In this document: positions 1 to 12,887 of the stretch, piece by piece | Layout of the letters: each line of letters begins with the position of its first letter | Position numbering within the stretch: position 1 is the first letter of the stretch | Assembly (NCBI GenBank): GCA_003640385.1 | Contig: RCAB01000009.1 | Location: forward strand, 496,001 to 560,000 | Origin: Setaria digitata | Lineage: Eukaryota; Nematoda; Chromadorea; Rhabditida; Setariidae | DNA length: 64,000 nucleotides | Direction: 5' to 3' | Made by a program: the position numbers and the translations under genes | Notes under the pieces: model-generated | Databases searched by the model: none | What the model saw: only the letters and a program-made list of their open reading frames with translations | Told to the model about the DNA's origin: nothing

Positions 1-22
1 TGATGAGTAACTAGTAACAAGC

Positions 23-2412
23 TTAGCAGTGCTTTTTCCCGCGCTGAGTTTTTGTACGTCGGTAGAATTCTTTCGGCATCCGTTGTTCTTCTTCTTCCTC
101 AAGCATTTTCTGAACTTTCTTCGCTTCTTCTGCGACCTATACAATGAAGATATAAGCCACTGAAGTTACTTGATATATAATGCAATTGATGCGTTATTCT
201 GAGCATGTGATAAATAACGGCTTCGACTTCACCTGCGATTAACAGCATTTTTTATTTTAAAAAGAATAGTTGGAGGCTGTTTGCAGAGTTGCGCTAAATC
301 GTGTTAAGCGACCTTTCGGCATTTTTCATAATGGCGACAGTGATAATATAGAGAATGCTGAATGCACCATTAAAGTCCCAAAATTTCTCCAAAAGCCGTA
401 AAATCTGTTTCGACTGATAAAAATCCATTCAGCCATTTCAAGTATTTTTGATGCAAGTGGTTTGAAGTATTAGAGCTCCAAATTTTGAAATGGTATGCAC
501 AAATTTACAAATGGCTGGGGCAGTTAGATGAATAGCTGATGGCAAAAAGTAAAAACCAATTAAATTATTAAAAACCATTCAAATTATTAAAAACTGCCTT
601 TATTATTTCTATTATAAATTATTAAAAGCCATTCAAATTAAGCGAATTTTGATTCAGGCGGAAATTAATTTTAAAAAAATCAAAAAAAAAAAAAAAGACT
701 TCCGGCATTTCTTCAGCGCCTTTTGCTTTTCTGCACAAAAAATGAATTTGCTACTGGTCATCGTTTACAACTTTTTAATAGACTACCTTATTTTCACGTT
801 CATTTGCCTCTGCAATAGACTTTTCTGTAACCTTTGCTACACGACTCAATTCATCTTTGATATCATTACACCGCTGTATCCATTTTTGTAATTCCACACA
901 AATATCATCTAACTCATCATCGGCAATGTCCCGATTTTTCCATGAAAAAACTTCTACTTCACCTTTCTGAGCATTTAACCGACCCTGAAAAGTCGTTTTT
1001 TCTTATTTGTGAGAACAAAATATACTTTAAGAAAAAAAAAAAAAAAAAAAATCCGAGGTTTTTTTGACTGCACCAAGATTTGCATTTCAGAATAAAATCT
1101 ATTCGTCTTTTATAAGCTACATAATGGAGGTTTTCCAGATCTTTAATGTCTGAAAGCTAGCAACATATCCCCAACATCACATATTTGTTACATGCACAGC
1201 CATTAACTAAAAAAAAAAAAAACTGATTTATGGACTGCTGAGTATCCTCATACTCTTAGTAAGTGCAGTCATCAAGACTCATATGAAAAAAAAACTGGGA
1301 CATTAACAAACATTTAGATTTCAGGCTTAAAAAGTTGTACCAGGATATACACGTGTACTAGTTTTCTCCGTTTAGAAGACATATTACTCATTTCTTGGGG
1401 AAAGATTTTCTTTATCCTGAAGCAAGGAACTGTGTGACAGGACCATGACAAAGCGGAACTACCAACTGCTATATGAGATTACTGAAAAAGTAAAGAAAAA
1501 GAAACCTGAATAATACCATCATAAACAGCAGAAATAAAAAGACGTTGGAATGACTGCAGATCAATGATTTGCAATTCACGCATTGCATCTTCGATTTGAA
1601 AGATTTTTGAACGCGTGCACATTGTTACAAGTGTTAACTGGCGTATCTTCCGTAACATTGTCTCATTCACCTCAGGTAACTTATCTTCACATTCAACCAC
1701 GTCTCTGTACGTCCCTAAAATTCTATTTAAGTATCAGTAATCACGTGATTAGATCATTTTTTTCAACTTTTTCTTTTAAATATGAGTTCATCAAATATTC
1801 TTTCTCAATTCCCTGCAGTTGTCGTATGTGGGGAGAGGAAGGAAGATACAGTAACGGATTAGCATTCCGCCGCACCCATAGAACTCTTCATATGTACTAC
1901 TAAAGGGACTAAATTGCTTATGAGGATTAAGCAGCACTAAGTAGTCAGGCATTTTTCTTAAAAATATTAAGAGGACTCGACGACGACATTCCTATAGCGT
2001 ATTGGACTGGCTGAATCACTTCAGGAGTGCGCAAGATAGCCAGCTTTTACCACATGTGGGTCCAGAGTTATCTCACTATTCCTGAACTTCAGTAAAACTC
2101 TATCATTTTTTATCTGGAACAATAGATTGCTTTTCTTGAAATTTACATGAAATTAATTCGCTAAAGAAAAAAAAGAGGAAATTTCATTTCTCATGTTGTT
2201 AAATCAATAAATTTTGTACCATAAGCAAAAAGATGCAACAAATTGTAATATTTGCAATAGTTTGGATCGTTTTTCAGCGCTTTTACCGATGGCTCTGCGA
2301 GAAATTGTGCGAATGCATGGACGTCGCTAGCTTCCACTACGTTACAAATCTGCTGGACAACTTCCTCTGCATTTGCCGCACTTCGGAAATTACTGATATA
2401 AGCGTCAGCCAT
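23..2412 (-). CDS. CSN7: COP9 signalosome complex subunit 7 (CSN7), 4 exons
   Basis: Subunit of the COP9 signalosome, which removes NEDD8 from cullins and so tunes cullin-RING ubiquitin ligases in nucleus and cytoplasm. Exons read as 2412-2220, 1714-1506, 984-787 and 136-23 (stop TAA at 25-23); all junction phases agree and give about 237 aa (human CSN7A/B about 265-275). Recognisable CSN7 landmarks are LLHLFAYGTYRDVV (human FAYGTY), the PCI/winged-helix stretch LRKIRQLTLVTM...AVYDGIIQGRL, the helix LDDICVELQKWIQRCNDIKD, and a basic C-terminus ending TQRGKKHC. The start at 2412 is chosen because a good acceptor lies 12 nt upstream and the CSN7 similarity begins there. The N-terminus is somewhat shorter than in vertebrates. 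The alternative family, eIF3m/CIF-1, also has a PCI domain but is about 380 aa and lacks these motifs. Seen: exons and motifs; known: family function. Confidence 0.88.
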
Positions 2413-2424
2413 TTGAAATGTGAG

Positions 2425-2426
2425 CT
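2425..2426 (-). other. Candidate trans-splice acceptor of CSN7
   Basis: On the minus strand the sequence reads GCGTACAG, then 12 nt, then the ATG. A 3' splice site this close to a start codon without a matching coding donor is the usual sign of spliced-leader addition in nematodes. A weaker alternative is cis-splicing from an upstream exon (see findings). Confidence 0.5.
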
Positions 2427-5400
2427 GTACGCTATAATAGAATCTTTGTGAATGTTGCAATACAACAGAATGCATGCGTCTGCATGAATATACAGCTGTC
2501 ATATTCCGTCAATGCTTCCTTATGGCATTTTGACTGCTTCAACTACCCAGCAGTTGGGATACTCTGATAACTACGTAAGCCCCGTATGGTAATAAGTATA
2601 TCCAACATAACAACTGAAAACTAAACGACATGTTGATGTAGAGAAACAAAGAATACCTTAGAAGTAAACCTTCACGGCAAAGATAACAAGTAAAAGCAGA
2701 AACGTTTGGCACTTGCGACACAACCCGAACTCGCAACAGGGACATGTCCACAACGAAAACTATGTTCCCATGAAGTTTATAATCCATGAAAACAAGGTCT
2801 GACTACTAAGCATCATATTCCTTACAGTGATGACTATCAATCCATCTGATTATACAATGAAATGTTCACATTAGAAATTACATTAGAAATGTGGACATTT
2901 AAAAAAGAAATGGAATATGAATAAATCGTGAGTAATCGATCATTTTTGCAGTAACAGTGACGATTACGCAGAAATGTGTAATTAATGATAAATGTAATTA
3001 ATAACTGATCAATTGCAAATCGTTTGTAATCAACAAATTTTAGGCTAAAAGTTGAGGAATTAGTCTACACCTTGACTAGTAAGAAACAAAGATCCCGAAA
3101 TGATCGCATTCTTATGATTAAGGAATGCAAAACTGAAGAAGCAAATTTCTGATTTTTGGTAATGAATATGCCATCAAAAGGAAAGAACTAACAGTTTCAA
3201 GGTGAAATTGAACTTAGAAAACTAAAAATGATAGAATTTTTCTTTGGTTAGCTTCCGGATATTTTAACAGTCTTAGTTGTATTTATTTTCAAAATGTCTA
3301 TTTTAGAGATAGGATGAAATAAGAGAGCTTTACTAATATTTTAATTATTCCTCGAATGACTTCTGAAACTAAGTTCTTCAAATAATATAGACTGTTAAAA
3401 TTACTAAGATAAGCCGGCTGATAAACAGATTTGTGATATGATTAACAAGGCATGTCATTAATAGAGACGTACGTGTATCTACACGTCATATTACTACTAG
3501 CATACATGCTCTGATATTTTAGGGATGGAAGTGAAACCCAGCATTATTTTACAGTTATATAGGTAGAAAAAAGTTTAATTAATTTAGTCCAAAATAGCAC
3601 ATCTAATACTTGGTAAGTGAAAATTACATCATAGCACAAATTATAGTGATTGATTATGGTAATCCAAGTTCTAATAATCGATTATAATATGCAGTATGGT
3701 GCTTGTCGATTATAGTACGATACTTGTTCTTAAGCCAGACAATTAGATAGAATAAATTGCCGAAATAACAAATTTAGCGTATCTCTACGTGACCTGTTTA
3801 CCTGTTAAGGCTCAAATTTTCCTTTAATTTCATACTGTAGGAGAATTGAATTTAATATAGTGGAATGAAGGTACAGTATTAAATTTGATTTATTCTAAAG
3901 CTGTCGAATTCTTAGCCTCTCTTAATGAATTCCAGAATATACGATACATTTCCTGCTACAAATTTATTCTAATTGCCATTTTATTTTGTATCGAAAATTT
4001 CATTACAATGAATATAATTTCCATTCAAATACCGTTGACAACTTTATTTAATTGATGTCACGATGATATCAAAGAAAAAAGAAACCCAAATGACACTACA
4101 ATTTTGCTACTAACTATTCTAACGCACCACAAAATCCCTAGTTATGTTTCTTGAATGTCTCATATAATGGAATTTCTGAATGAATTTGGAAGTTGCAATG
4201 CACGGTTAGATTAATGTTAGACTAATGAAACTGCTAAAGAATATATTCCATCTGATGCCAAGCTAAACTACATTGATGAATGAGTCTCGTGATAGAGCAC
4301 GGAAGTGTTCAGCTGCAGCGAATGATGTATGAAATTTGATGAGTTCGAAAGCTTACATAATATTTCATGTTACGTTATAATGTTACGATAAGGTATCATT
4401 AGTCATTAATGGAATTTACATAGATGAGGGAAACCCAGCTTAAGCAACTGATAAAAATAATTAGCTACTGACATAATGATTAGCTTTATAACCGGAGCGT
4501 AATTAGATTGCACCAAAAGTTTCATTTCTATGCTGTGCAACAGCTTACAACAATCTTGCATTTGAATCATACATACTCCAAGCCATAAATTCATGTTTCT
4601 CAGATGCACTTTGAGCTTGCTGATAAAAGTTAACTCATTATGTACAAGCCAGCTAATTTGATCAGTTTTATTATTGACGACTGAATTGCTATTGCGTCCA
4701 ATTATTATACACATAATGCTCAAGTAGTATCATTTTTTGAATATTTGCATATTGTAATTAAATTGTCAAAACTCCTCGATTTATTGTAATATTGTTAGGT
4801 TAATTACGTGATACCAGCTAGCTCTTCAATAATGACCACATAGCTGAATAATTTGTTCGTGATCAAAATGCTCTCTGTTTGATAGGAATAACAATTTCTA
4901 ATAAATGTAATCATCATTTCATTCAGTTATTCATAGTCTCGTACTTCTGCCACAACAAATAATCGGTCATCGGTTCTAAGAACTGTTGACTATTTCGTTA
5001 AATCCTTTTCTGAATTAATTCGAAACATTTGAAACATCTGATTTGTTTGATCTCATCGCTTCATTATCATTGCTACAGCACAGCATGATAAAAGGATACT
5101 CTAGTTGCACTGTACGAAAGAATATCTAAACAAATTCAAGCTCACAACTTCACTTCTCCAGTAATACAAAGTGTCATTAAAAATAAATGATGCAAAATCA
5201 TTCTCGTCTTTTTCTAAGTTTTCAAAGTCAATATTTAATTTGTTAGTGTGTCCTACTGTCAATGGTAATTAATAATGTTTTATAACTGCTAATATCAATT
5301 ATCAATGATAATTGATAAAATAAGATTGCATTAGTTCTAAGCATAAAGTTAATTTTGCTTGTTGCTGAAGCTGAACTGATCTCAGCCCCACATCATTCAT

Positions 5401-6603
5401 TCCCTCTAGCAATTCTGAAAACATCAAGGGAAGCGTTATCTTCCGTAAGTTCGTCGTCCACACACTGTCGCACGTCTTTCCAATTGTTTGCATTCTACGA
5501 CAGAGATTTGTCCCTCTGTCACATGCATGTACGACACCGAAAAGGTCAATAGCCTGCGCGATTATCGTTTTTAAAAGAGCACAAACTGTCACAAAAATCA
5601 ATTTGTTTTCCACCAGAAAGGTGTTCTGAGGAAGATACTTAGGTCTATCGCAACGTACGCTCCACACGCATACCATTTTTCTTTTCCTTTTTCTTTTTCT
5701 TTTTTTTTTTTTTAAATGGAAAAAGACTTGATAGCTTACACGTACGAATGAGAGTCAAGTACGTGAACATTTACTTTGTGTAAGACCAATAAGATTGGTA
5801 CAATATAATTATTGCACCTGGATGTGACATTGTTTCACACTATGTTATACCTGATTTTAACTTCTTCAATTTTGTTACAATTCTCGATCATATCGTGATG
5901 AAGAATGGATAGAAAACAAAATTTAAACATTTACATCAATCATATCAATGCTTCTTCCTAAAAGACTGAAAGAAATCGGAAAAGAAAAATGAAACATAGA
6001 AAAAGATTGATGAATGAAAAAATAAGTTACATTGAATAATTGGCAATTATGGTATTAGTTACGAAAAATTTTTGCTTTCAGCTGAAATTTAAGCAAAGTC
6101 AAAGATTTGATGTGAAAGTAAGATATTATATTGAAAGTTTCAGTGATAATTTTGATAAGCTTCCGTAATATTTAGCTTAAACTACTGTTGCTAAAAAATA
6201 AGCAAATCCCTTTCATCTGGAAGCTTTTCTCTCTTCTTTCTTTTCCTTTCTTATTAGCGACATACTTTCGCATGCTTATAACAAATAGAAGTCCTATCAG
6301 ATTACACGTGATATTTTGTCTTCGTGATCATTCCCTTCTGATATGTTTCACAACACGGCTGCATGCATGTATCGAAGTCTGTTTGTTCTTTTTGGGTATT
6401 TGATTATTAGCATATATTTAACTACTTATCATTTATCAGTAACAAGGAAGAGACCGGAAGCATCCCTTCTCAGTGTCGCCGTTCCGGAAAGTCATACTTT
6501 AAAATGAAATGCATTTGCTCGTTTTCATTGGGAACATAGGGCGGAAAAATTGAGAGGGAAAATTTTTGCAAGCAATGATTCTTGAAAGAATGTACCGTTA
6601 ATT
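2427..6603. other. AT-rich non-coding stretch upstream of CSN7
   Basis: I see no multi-exon reading frame on either strand. Reading frames at 4406-4723 (-) and 5302-5676 (-) have no family resemblance and no well-placed acceptors. 2539-2787 (-) is open, starts with ATG and contains a fair donor (AAG/GTATTC at 2658-2657 region), but I could not connect it to CSN7 confidently. Otherwise the stretch holds AT-rich sequence and short homopolymer runs. Confidence 0.5.
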
Positions 6604-6605
6604 AC

Positions 6606-6854
6606 CTGTAGTGATAGGAGAGGCTCTCGAGAATCAGCGGGAGGAAGAGCCGACGGTGCAACGTACCTGTTAGAAGGATCGAACGGACGGCACAGGGAAT
6701 CTGATGACCTATTTAGACGGCCCGACAATGACGATGATGACGGTGATGATTGCAACGAATTACGCGCATCCTTTCGAAAATTCATTTCAGTAAAATGGCA
6801 TTGCGCAAGGCCAAGGGCAACCCATCTGACTTCTCCTCCTATCTGATCGCACAC
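6606..6854 (-). CDS. Orphan coding-like exon, gene unknown
   Basis: A minus-strand frame with clearly higher GC than its surroundings opens at ATG 6854 (second ATG at 6785). It encodes a serine-rich segment, SSPSSSSLSGRLNRSSDSLC, followed by RPFDPSNRY and a proline/alanine-rich stretch. It holds two good 5' splice sites: AACAG/GTACGT (exon end 6667, phase 2) and CAG/GTAATT (exon end 6606, phase 0). This looks like a first or internal exon of a low-complexity, possibly phosphorylated region, but I found no partner exon between here and CSN7 and recognise no family. It does not fit CSN7, whose second exon needs phase 1. It could also be an exon of a longer minus-strand gene running past the window, or a chance frame. 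Confidence 0.35.
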
Positions 6855-9800
6855 AATTTCATCCTTTTGAAATTTCGAAAATTGTGAAATTCGGATTTCA
6901 TGTAGAATAGATGAATGGACAGATCTTCAATTTTAGATTACCCTCAGATGTGTCCACTCTGACCTTGATCTTTTCTCGTTCTCGAATGACTCTTTCCTAT
7001 CGATGATGATGCATGCTATTATCAAGCACTTGGCACGAGCACTATTCAGTCCATTTCATTTCTATTCTTGCTTCCAATTCTCTTTTTCATTTCTCAATTC
7101 TCAAACTTTTAAAATTTTAAATTTCTTCTGAAAACTTCCATTCAAATGTATTGCAGTATAAATAGCCAATTCAAATTCTTCAAATAAAGAAGAAAAAAAA
7201 TGATAGAGCAATGAAATAAAGAACAAAACGACCTTGGCATAAAATGTCATTGACGTCAGTATTCTATCCAAATGTCCACATAATAGTGAAAGGTCCAGAA
7301 TTTCTTGATATGCATCTACCTATGATGAAGGCGAAGATGCCCTTCGAACTTAAACCTTATCAACTAATAAACAGATCAGATGGGATGATTCAATGACTGA
7401 TTTGTGAACTCTTCTGCTAACCATTACAACTTCCTTCAAAAGCGTTTTGCTTTGTACTAGAAATGTTATTAATTTAAACCTAAAATCAAAAAATGGTACT
7501 AAATCAAAAGTGATCTAAATTATATCTTATTCCTCTGATCTTCATTATCTTTTTCCTTTTCTTTTTCATCCATTTTGCCACTACTCTCGATTCTCCTTTT
7601 TTTTATCGTCAATTCCAATACATTTCATTGAAATATTGAAATGCTGTTGAGATTTAAGTCTTATAGTTAAATAATCGCAATGTTGAAAATCACGATGCAA
7701 TATTATGCTGCGTTTTCACGTATCATTTGTCATTCCTACAAGTTGATTAACATAATGTAGAAGAATTTTTTAGGATTCCTACTGCAAGTTTTCTCTCAGA
7801 CTTATAACCAAAAATATATAGTTAAAGCAACAAATCTCTAGCAGTCTTACTAATAAATGTATCAAATTTGTGAAAAATACAATCAAATTAGAGCGATCTA
7901 TTAGGCCAAGGCCAAAGTCTAATTTACCCATCATATAGATTAAGTTACAATATCGTGAAAAACATATCCGATTTCCATATATTTTATCGATAATTGAAAT
8001 CTGAAAATTGAACAGCATAATAATAAAATGGTTGATGGTCATCTTGTCTCATGCCTTTTCCTTTTCTCATCTTCATACAAACTTCTAGTTCTGTTCCAAT
8101 TTCTCGATATATTATGCATTCCACCCAAACATCATACGGTACTTCATCAACTGCAGTAGATGGCGAGCAAACAACAAGGTCAACGAATCCATATACTCTT
8201 CCTTCAATTTAGAATTCTAATTTAATTCATCATATCCATTCATTTCATGAATAATTTCATTGCTCTATTTCTTTGCCTTTGCTTTTTTCTCATTTTTGTT
8301 TATTTGTTTATTTTGGTTTTCTTAATTCATTCATTTGCAAATTATTCTATTTTTAAACGAGAGTTTTGCTTATCGCTTGAAATAATGTTAGCATTCTATT
8401 TAAAAATGAATCATCCAACAGGATAGGATGCTATTTTTTTTTCATTCTTTTTTAATTTTTTATTTTCGTTTATTTTTTTCGTTTCCTTTGATTCGGTAAG
8501 ACTCTTAAGGTAGTTCTTTTGACTCTTAAATAAATTTTAGAAGAATTTGTCTAAGAAAATTTTTGTTGGAGTTTGTCTTTGCAAATTTTTCAAATTCTTT
8601 AAAAACGAATGATCTGCAGAAAAATTTATTTAAAATAACCATCATTATGCTGCGAAAGTTATTCATAGAAAGCTCTCCTATATTATAGCATAAAGTAATC
8701 TTAGTTGGTAGAACTGAAATTTCCAGATTACAAAGCTTATTATTTCTACTAAGTTTCGACGAGCTGATGGACTTATTTTATGTCCTATGTTGGCCAAAGT
8801 GCTTTACGTAGGCTTGCTTTACGTGGTGCAACACGAACGTTTGCTCAATAACCAAACTCTTTCTATAAATTATTGCTTTGAAGAAGTGGAAAAAAAATTA
8901 ATTATGAGAAAAATTCACAGGAATAAATAAACACATAATTATTCTTTCTTGCGATAGGCAAAGTTTATTTTCGAATCAATTTTTTCAAATTAATTAGGTT
9001 GAAAAAATCTTAGAGCATTAAATTATGCTGACTGCAGCATATTCAAATTAAACTTTTTAACTAAAATAATCCTTTAACTCTCATTTAAGTCCTCCATACT
9101 GTCGCATATACTGAGTTTAATTAAGTAAAGCCTAATGAAGTCACGCAATGCACTTTCTAAACTATAAAATTCACAACTCTTGGAAATAAGTCCATTTCTC
9201 TGCTTTTTGTTTCATTAACATTTCCAAGAAATCAATGATAGTAGATAAGAAAAGAAAAGGAAATTTTTGCCTTGTAAGAAGCTTACTTCTTGACAAACAG
9301 TTTTTCATTTCAGTGCAAATATTTTATAAAAAAGGTATCAAATTGCTTTTTCTTTCTGTAAAAGTTTAACTTTCTATTTACTTTTCATTTTCACTTTTTC
9401 CCGTTTCTTTTCCTTTCTTTTTTTGACGATTTCTTAACATCAATGTTAAAGCAGTGGGAAGCATACTGTGCTGTAGACCTAATCTACACACACCGAATGC
9501 TGTCTTGAACTGACAACAGGTGAGCTGTAGATGATTAGATATGATAAGCTTTAAAAGTGATACATATTGGTTGGTAAGATAAATGTTTGTCTTGCAATGA
9601 CCTCTATGCAAGGTGTCATGGTATGTTCAAGTGTCTATCAGTTTGTATGCATCCATTAAAAATTAGGTCAATCACTGCTGCGGGGACGGGGAGTGCGAGG
9701 TAGGGGGTTGCGTAATGAAAGTTTTAGCCATTTTCTTTTTCTCGTTTGTCGCTCATCATTTCAGGATCACTTCTTAAAAAAATTGAAAAATAAAATTTTT

Positions 9801-10549
9801 TTCCTCTTAGATTTGAAATTTCAAAGATTTCTCAGCCTTTTTTAAAATTAGTAAGCTAATAGAGCTAATATACTTAATACTATTTCATATTTACCGAGAA
9901 CTTTAGGAAGAGAAAAATTTACGAGGAACTATATCATACAGCTAAGCAATGATATAATAATTTCCGTGATTGTTCCACGCAAAATTTATGTTCATAAAAA
10001 CTTTGTTCTTTCAAGTGTTATGTCAATTCATTAGGTGTCACTTTATGTGACCTTATCAAAGTTTTGAAGATGTTTTTCAATCTTTTTTTTTATGATTGGC
10101 TGTTATACGTTTCTATCTCACTAATACTTTTTCTATAACTAAGATAAAATGTAAACATCAATTTTTTGTTATCGTTCATTCTTTAATGTATTCAGTTAAG
10201 CGTAACGTTTGCTGTTAATTAATTTGAACGATAAATTAGATGTGATTAAGAATTTAACCGTCAACTGATCAATGGCGCTTACATGCAACAATGACACAAT
10301 GTAAAATGATTATGTTGTTGAATTTGTTTCATTTCGTGTTTACATCTTTGCATTATTAATGAAACAATGATTGAAGCTTACATTGTACAAATAAAACAAG
10401 TTCTCGTCGAGAGAAGAGACAGAGAGACAGAAGGATGAAGTAAATGTTAAACTTGATTGCATAATTGTCACACTCAACTGCTGAAAATGACAATAACGAA
10501 AATTTTATTACGACTGAATGGACACAATGTCATTCTTTGACTTGAAACA

Positions 10550-10830
10550 AGTAACTGCTCTCTCTATAACATTGTTACTGTTCGTCTTATTATTATCATT
10601 GTTACCACGGAAGCTGGAAGTTCAAACGGTTGTTCTATTGTTGTTACTGCAATTGTTGCAGTTATTTTCAGTATCAAGTCAAATTGTTATTGCTGTTACT
10701 ATTCTCTGCTGTGCAAGTTCAGTATGCATGCTGTTGTTGTTGTTGTCGTTGTCGCTGCTATTGTTCTATGAAGTTGTTATTGTCGTACCTTAAAGTTGTT
10801 CTTATTATTGTTCTTACAATAATTATTTTT
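10550..10830. repeat. Degenerate TTG/TTA triplet-rich low-complexity region
   Basis: Runs of TTGTTATTGTTG-like triplets interrupted by other sequence give overlapping poly-Leu and poly-Cys frames. Composition alone explains the open frames. Confidence 0.6.
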
Positions 10831-11394
10831 GTTATCAAATTGAGCGTTCAATCTCTTTTTGCTATTGCCAAAATAATAAAAAGCAAAATCCAAACTGTGA
10901 TAGTTCATCAATGCTTTTTCTGAACATTGATATTAATAATGATATATTAATTCTTGTTAAGAATGGCAAGACTTTTAAAAAAGATTCAATTTTAGGGAGA
11001 GTTTTGGTAATGAAATGAAAAATTAAAAGAAGTTGCTATAATTATTATTGCTACTGTACAAGCTGTTTTTTTTAAATTTTCGAAGTTCTCCTTTCTTTTT
11101 CTCACTCTTTTTCCGTTTCTGCTGGTTTTCCTTTGTTCACAAAAATATTGTTCATTTATTGACAATTTTAGTGGGAAAGATCTGTAATTAATTTCAAAAA
11201 TTCCGCTGTTTTCAGTAGTTTCATTGAAATATACCACAGTAATAACTCGCCTACAAGGCATTAACAATATTATTTGTATATGAAATTTACATAATTGAGA
11301 GAAATTCTCGTTTTCTAATGGCTGTGGTAGTTGACAATGACAACCGAATAATGCAACGACCAGTTTGTGGCAAGTGAAGTTGTGAAGGAGAGAA

Positions 11395-11525
11395 TGGATG
11401 GTCCAACGGATGAAGGAACAGATGATCGGACGGACAGCGGATGGATGGACGGATGAACGGACGGAAGGGCGGACAGATGGATAGACGGACGGACAGAAAA
11501 GACGTACGGATGGATGGAAGGATAG
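11395..11525. repeat. GGAC/GGAT tetranucleotide minisatellite
   Basis: Plus strand reads repeated GGACGGAC, GGATGGAT and GGACAGATGG units with scattered substitutions, an island of purine-rich, GC-richer sequence in AT-rich flanks. The opposite strand yields Pro/Ser/His-rich open frames in all three phases, the expected effect of a degenerate tetranucleotide repeat. Confidence 0.8.
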
Positions 11526-12864
11526 CGATTTGATCCGTGAAAATGCAATAGTAATCAAGGGAGAGAAACCTGTTCGTGTGGTGATGGTCATTGCCATGGT
11601 GTAGAAGAGAGAAACGTTGAACCTTTACGTAACCAGTAGGAGAGAATACCGGGAGGAGAGTGGTTCCTCTGAGGGAACCACTGTCAAATGCTGATGATGC
11701 TTCAAGAGATTCATACACTTCTAGCAATACTTTCTTAGAACTAGAATCTGTTATAATCTCTCTCTTTCTCCTTCCTCAACCTTCTCCCTGTCTTTCATCT
11801 ATTCTTTGATAGCCTTTGCAACAATCGGAAATATACCGATACAAATAGCAGAAGCCAGCAGGTATCATTAGCAATTTTGTTGAGACCAGTTATGGATTTA
11901 ACCAGAACCAGCCCTTAGGCTCCTTAATCTTTCTTTCTCTTTTCTCCTTTTTTCTTTTTTAAACTTCATTAAATTTAGTTCTTACATGAATTTCTTTCTT
12001 TCTTCTTTTCTTTAAATTTCATCTACTGTTGTTGTTGGGATTGCGCAAAAGCCATCCGCTGTTGGTTCGTTCCACTAAAAATTGCTGCCATCATCAACTT
12101 TTTCCTTAACACAATCGAACCACCGATTGTTGACATTTTAATCTTCACTAAATATCCTTTCTTAATTTTTTTTTTTTTTACTTTAATGGTGAAAGAAAAT
12201 AGCTTTCAGTTTTTTCTTTTGATTGATGCACACGCAGGAACTTCGTTGGTTCATCAAAGCTACCGATTAAATTTTCAACTTTTTCTCTTTTATGAAATGT
12301 GCAAATTTCACTGAAAAAAGAAAGATCGCAACAGCACTGAAATGCAGAAATAATGTCCCATTTGATTCCTTAAATCTCGAATTCTCGAATATTAAACCGA
12401 GTAGCGGAAAGACAGTGACACCTAGTAATGTATATTTTCTTATCTCTTAAATAGATTTTATATATTAAATTATCTTAAATATCTTAAATAGATTACTTAT
12501 CTTAAATAAAACAGATAAGTACAAATATTCGATTTGTCAAATTGATATGTCTAACTCTTATTCCATCTTTTTACATTTCATTCTTATCAGTCTGTTTACT
12601 GTGCATATCTTTTAAGTAATTCATTTCGTTAAATATCTATTAAGCTCAGTTAGCATGTGATGTTTTTTAAAAATTATGTTTTTGCCAATTTTTTAAACTT
12701 CATTGATTAAAAAATCACTGAAAATAAAAACAGGAAATGTAGTCAAATGAAAGGAAATTAAGAAAGGTTGAGTAGAAGTGGAGAAGGGAAGGTTTGGTAA
12801 GTTTATTAAAATTTTAGGGGAAAATTGATTTTAATTTGGGATTAAAAAACATGGTTTTTTGTGT

Positions 12865-12866
12865 AG
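12865..12866 (+). other. Candidate trans-splice acceptor for the longest blmp-1 form
   Basis: The sequence TTTTTTGTGTAG is followed 21 nt later by the first ATG (12,888), the spacing expected for spliced-leader addition. Confidence 0.4.
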
Positions 12867-12887
12867 TATTAAGCGAAAAGTTTGAAG

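Larger units (their letters stand above)
6855..12864. other. Non-coding stretch 5' of blmp-1
   Basis: About 6 kb of AT-rich DNA with no supportable exons. It contains a G-rich patch at 9682-9707, a degenerate GTT/ATT triplet region at about 10,550-10,830, and a GGAC/GGAT minisatellite at about 11,395-11,525. Frames there (poly-Leu, poly-Ser/Pro/His) follow the repeats and are not genes. As the region in front of a developmental transcription factor it is the likely place for blmp-1 promoter and enhancers; that is inference. Confidence 0.5.

Noticed and set aside
5302..5676. 124-codon minus-strand frame, and an overlapping plus-strand frame with a GTAAGT donor
   Set aside because: No recognisable domain, no good acceptor, and both strands open; I could not connect either to a gene.
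10992..11727. Minus-strand frames of 146 and 201 codons, Pro/Ser/His-rich
   Set aside because: Several phases are open at once because of the GGAC/GGAT repeat; there are no splice sites joining them to anything and no motif.
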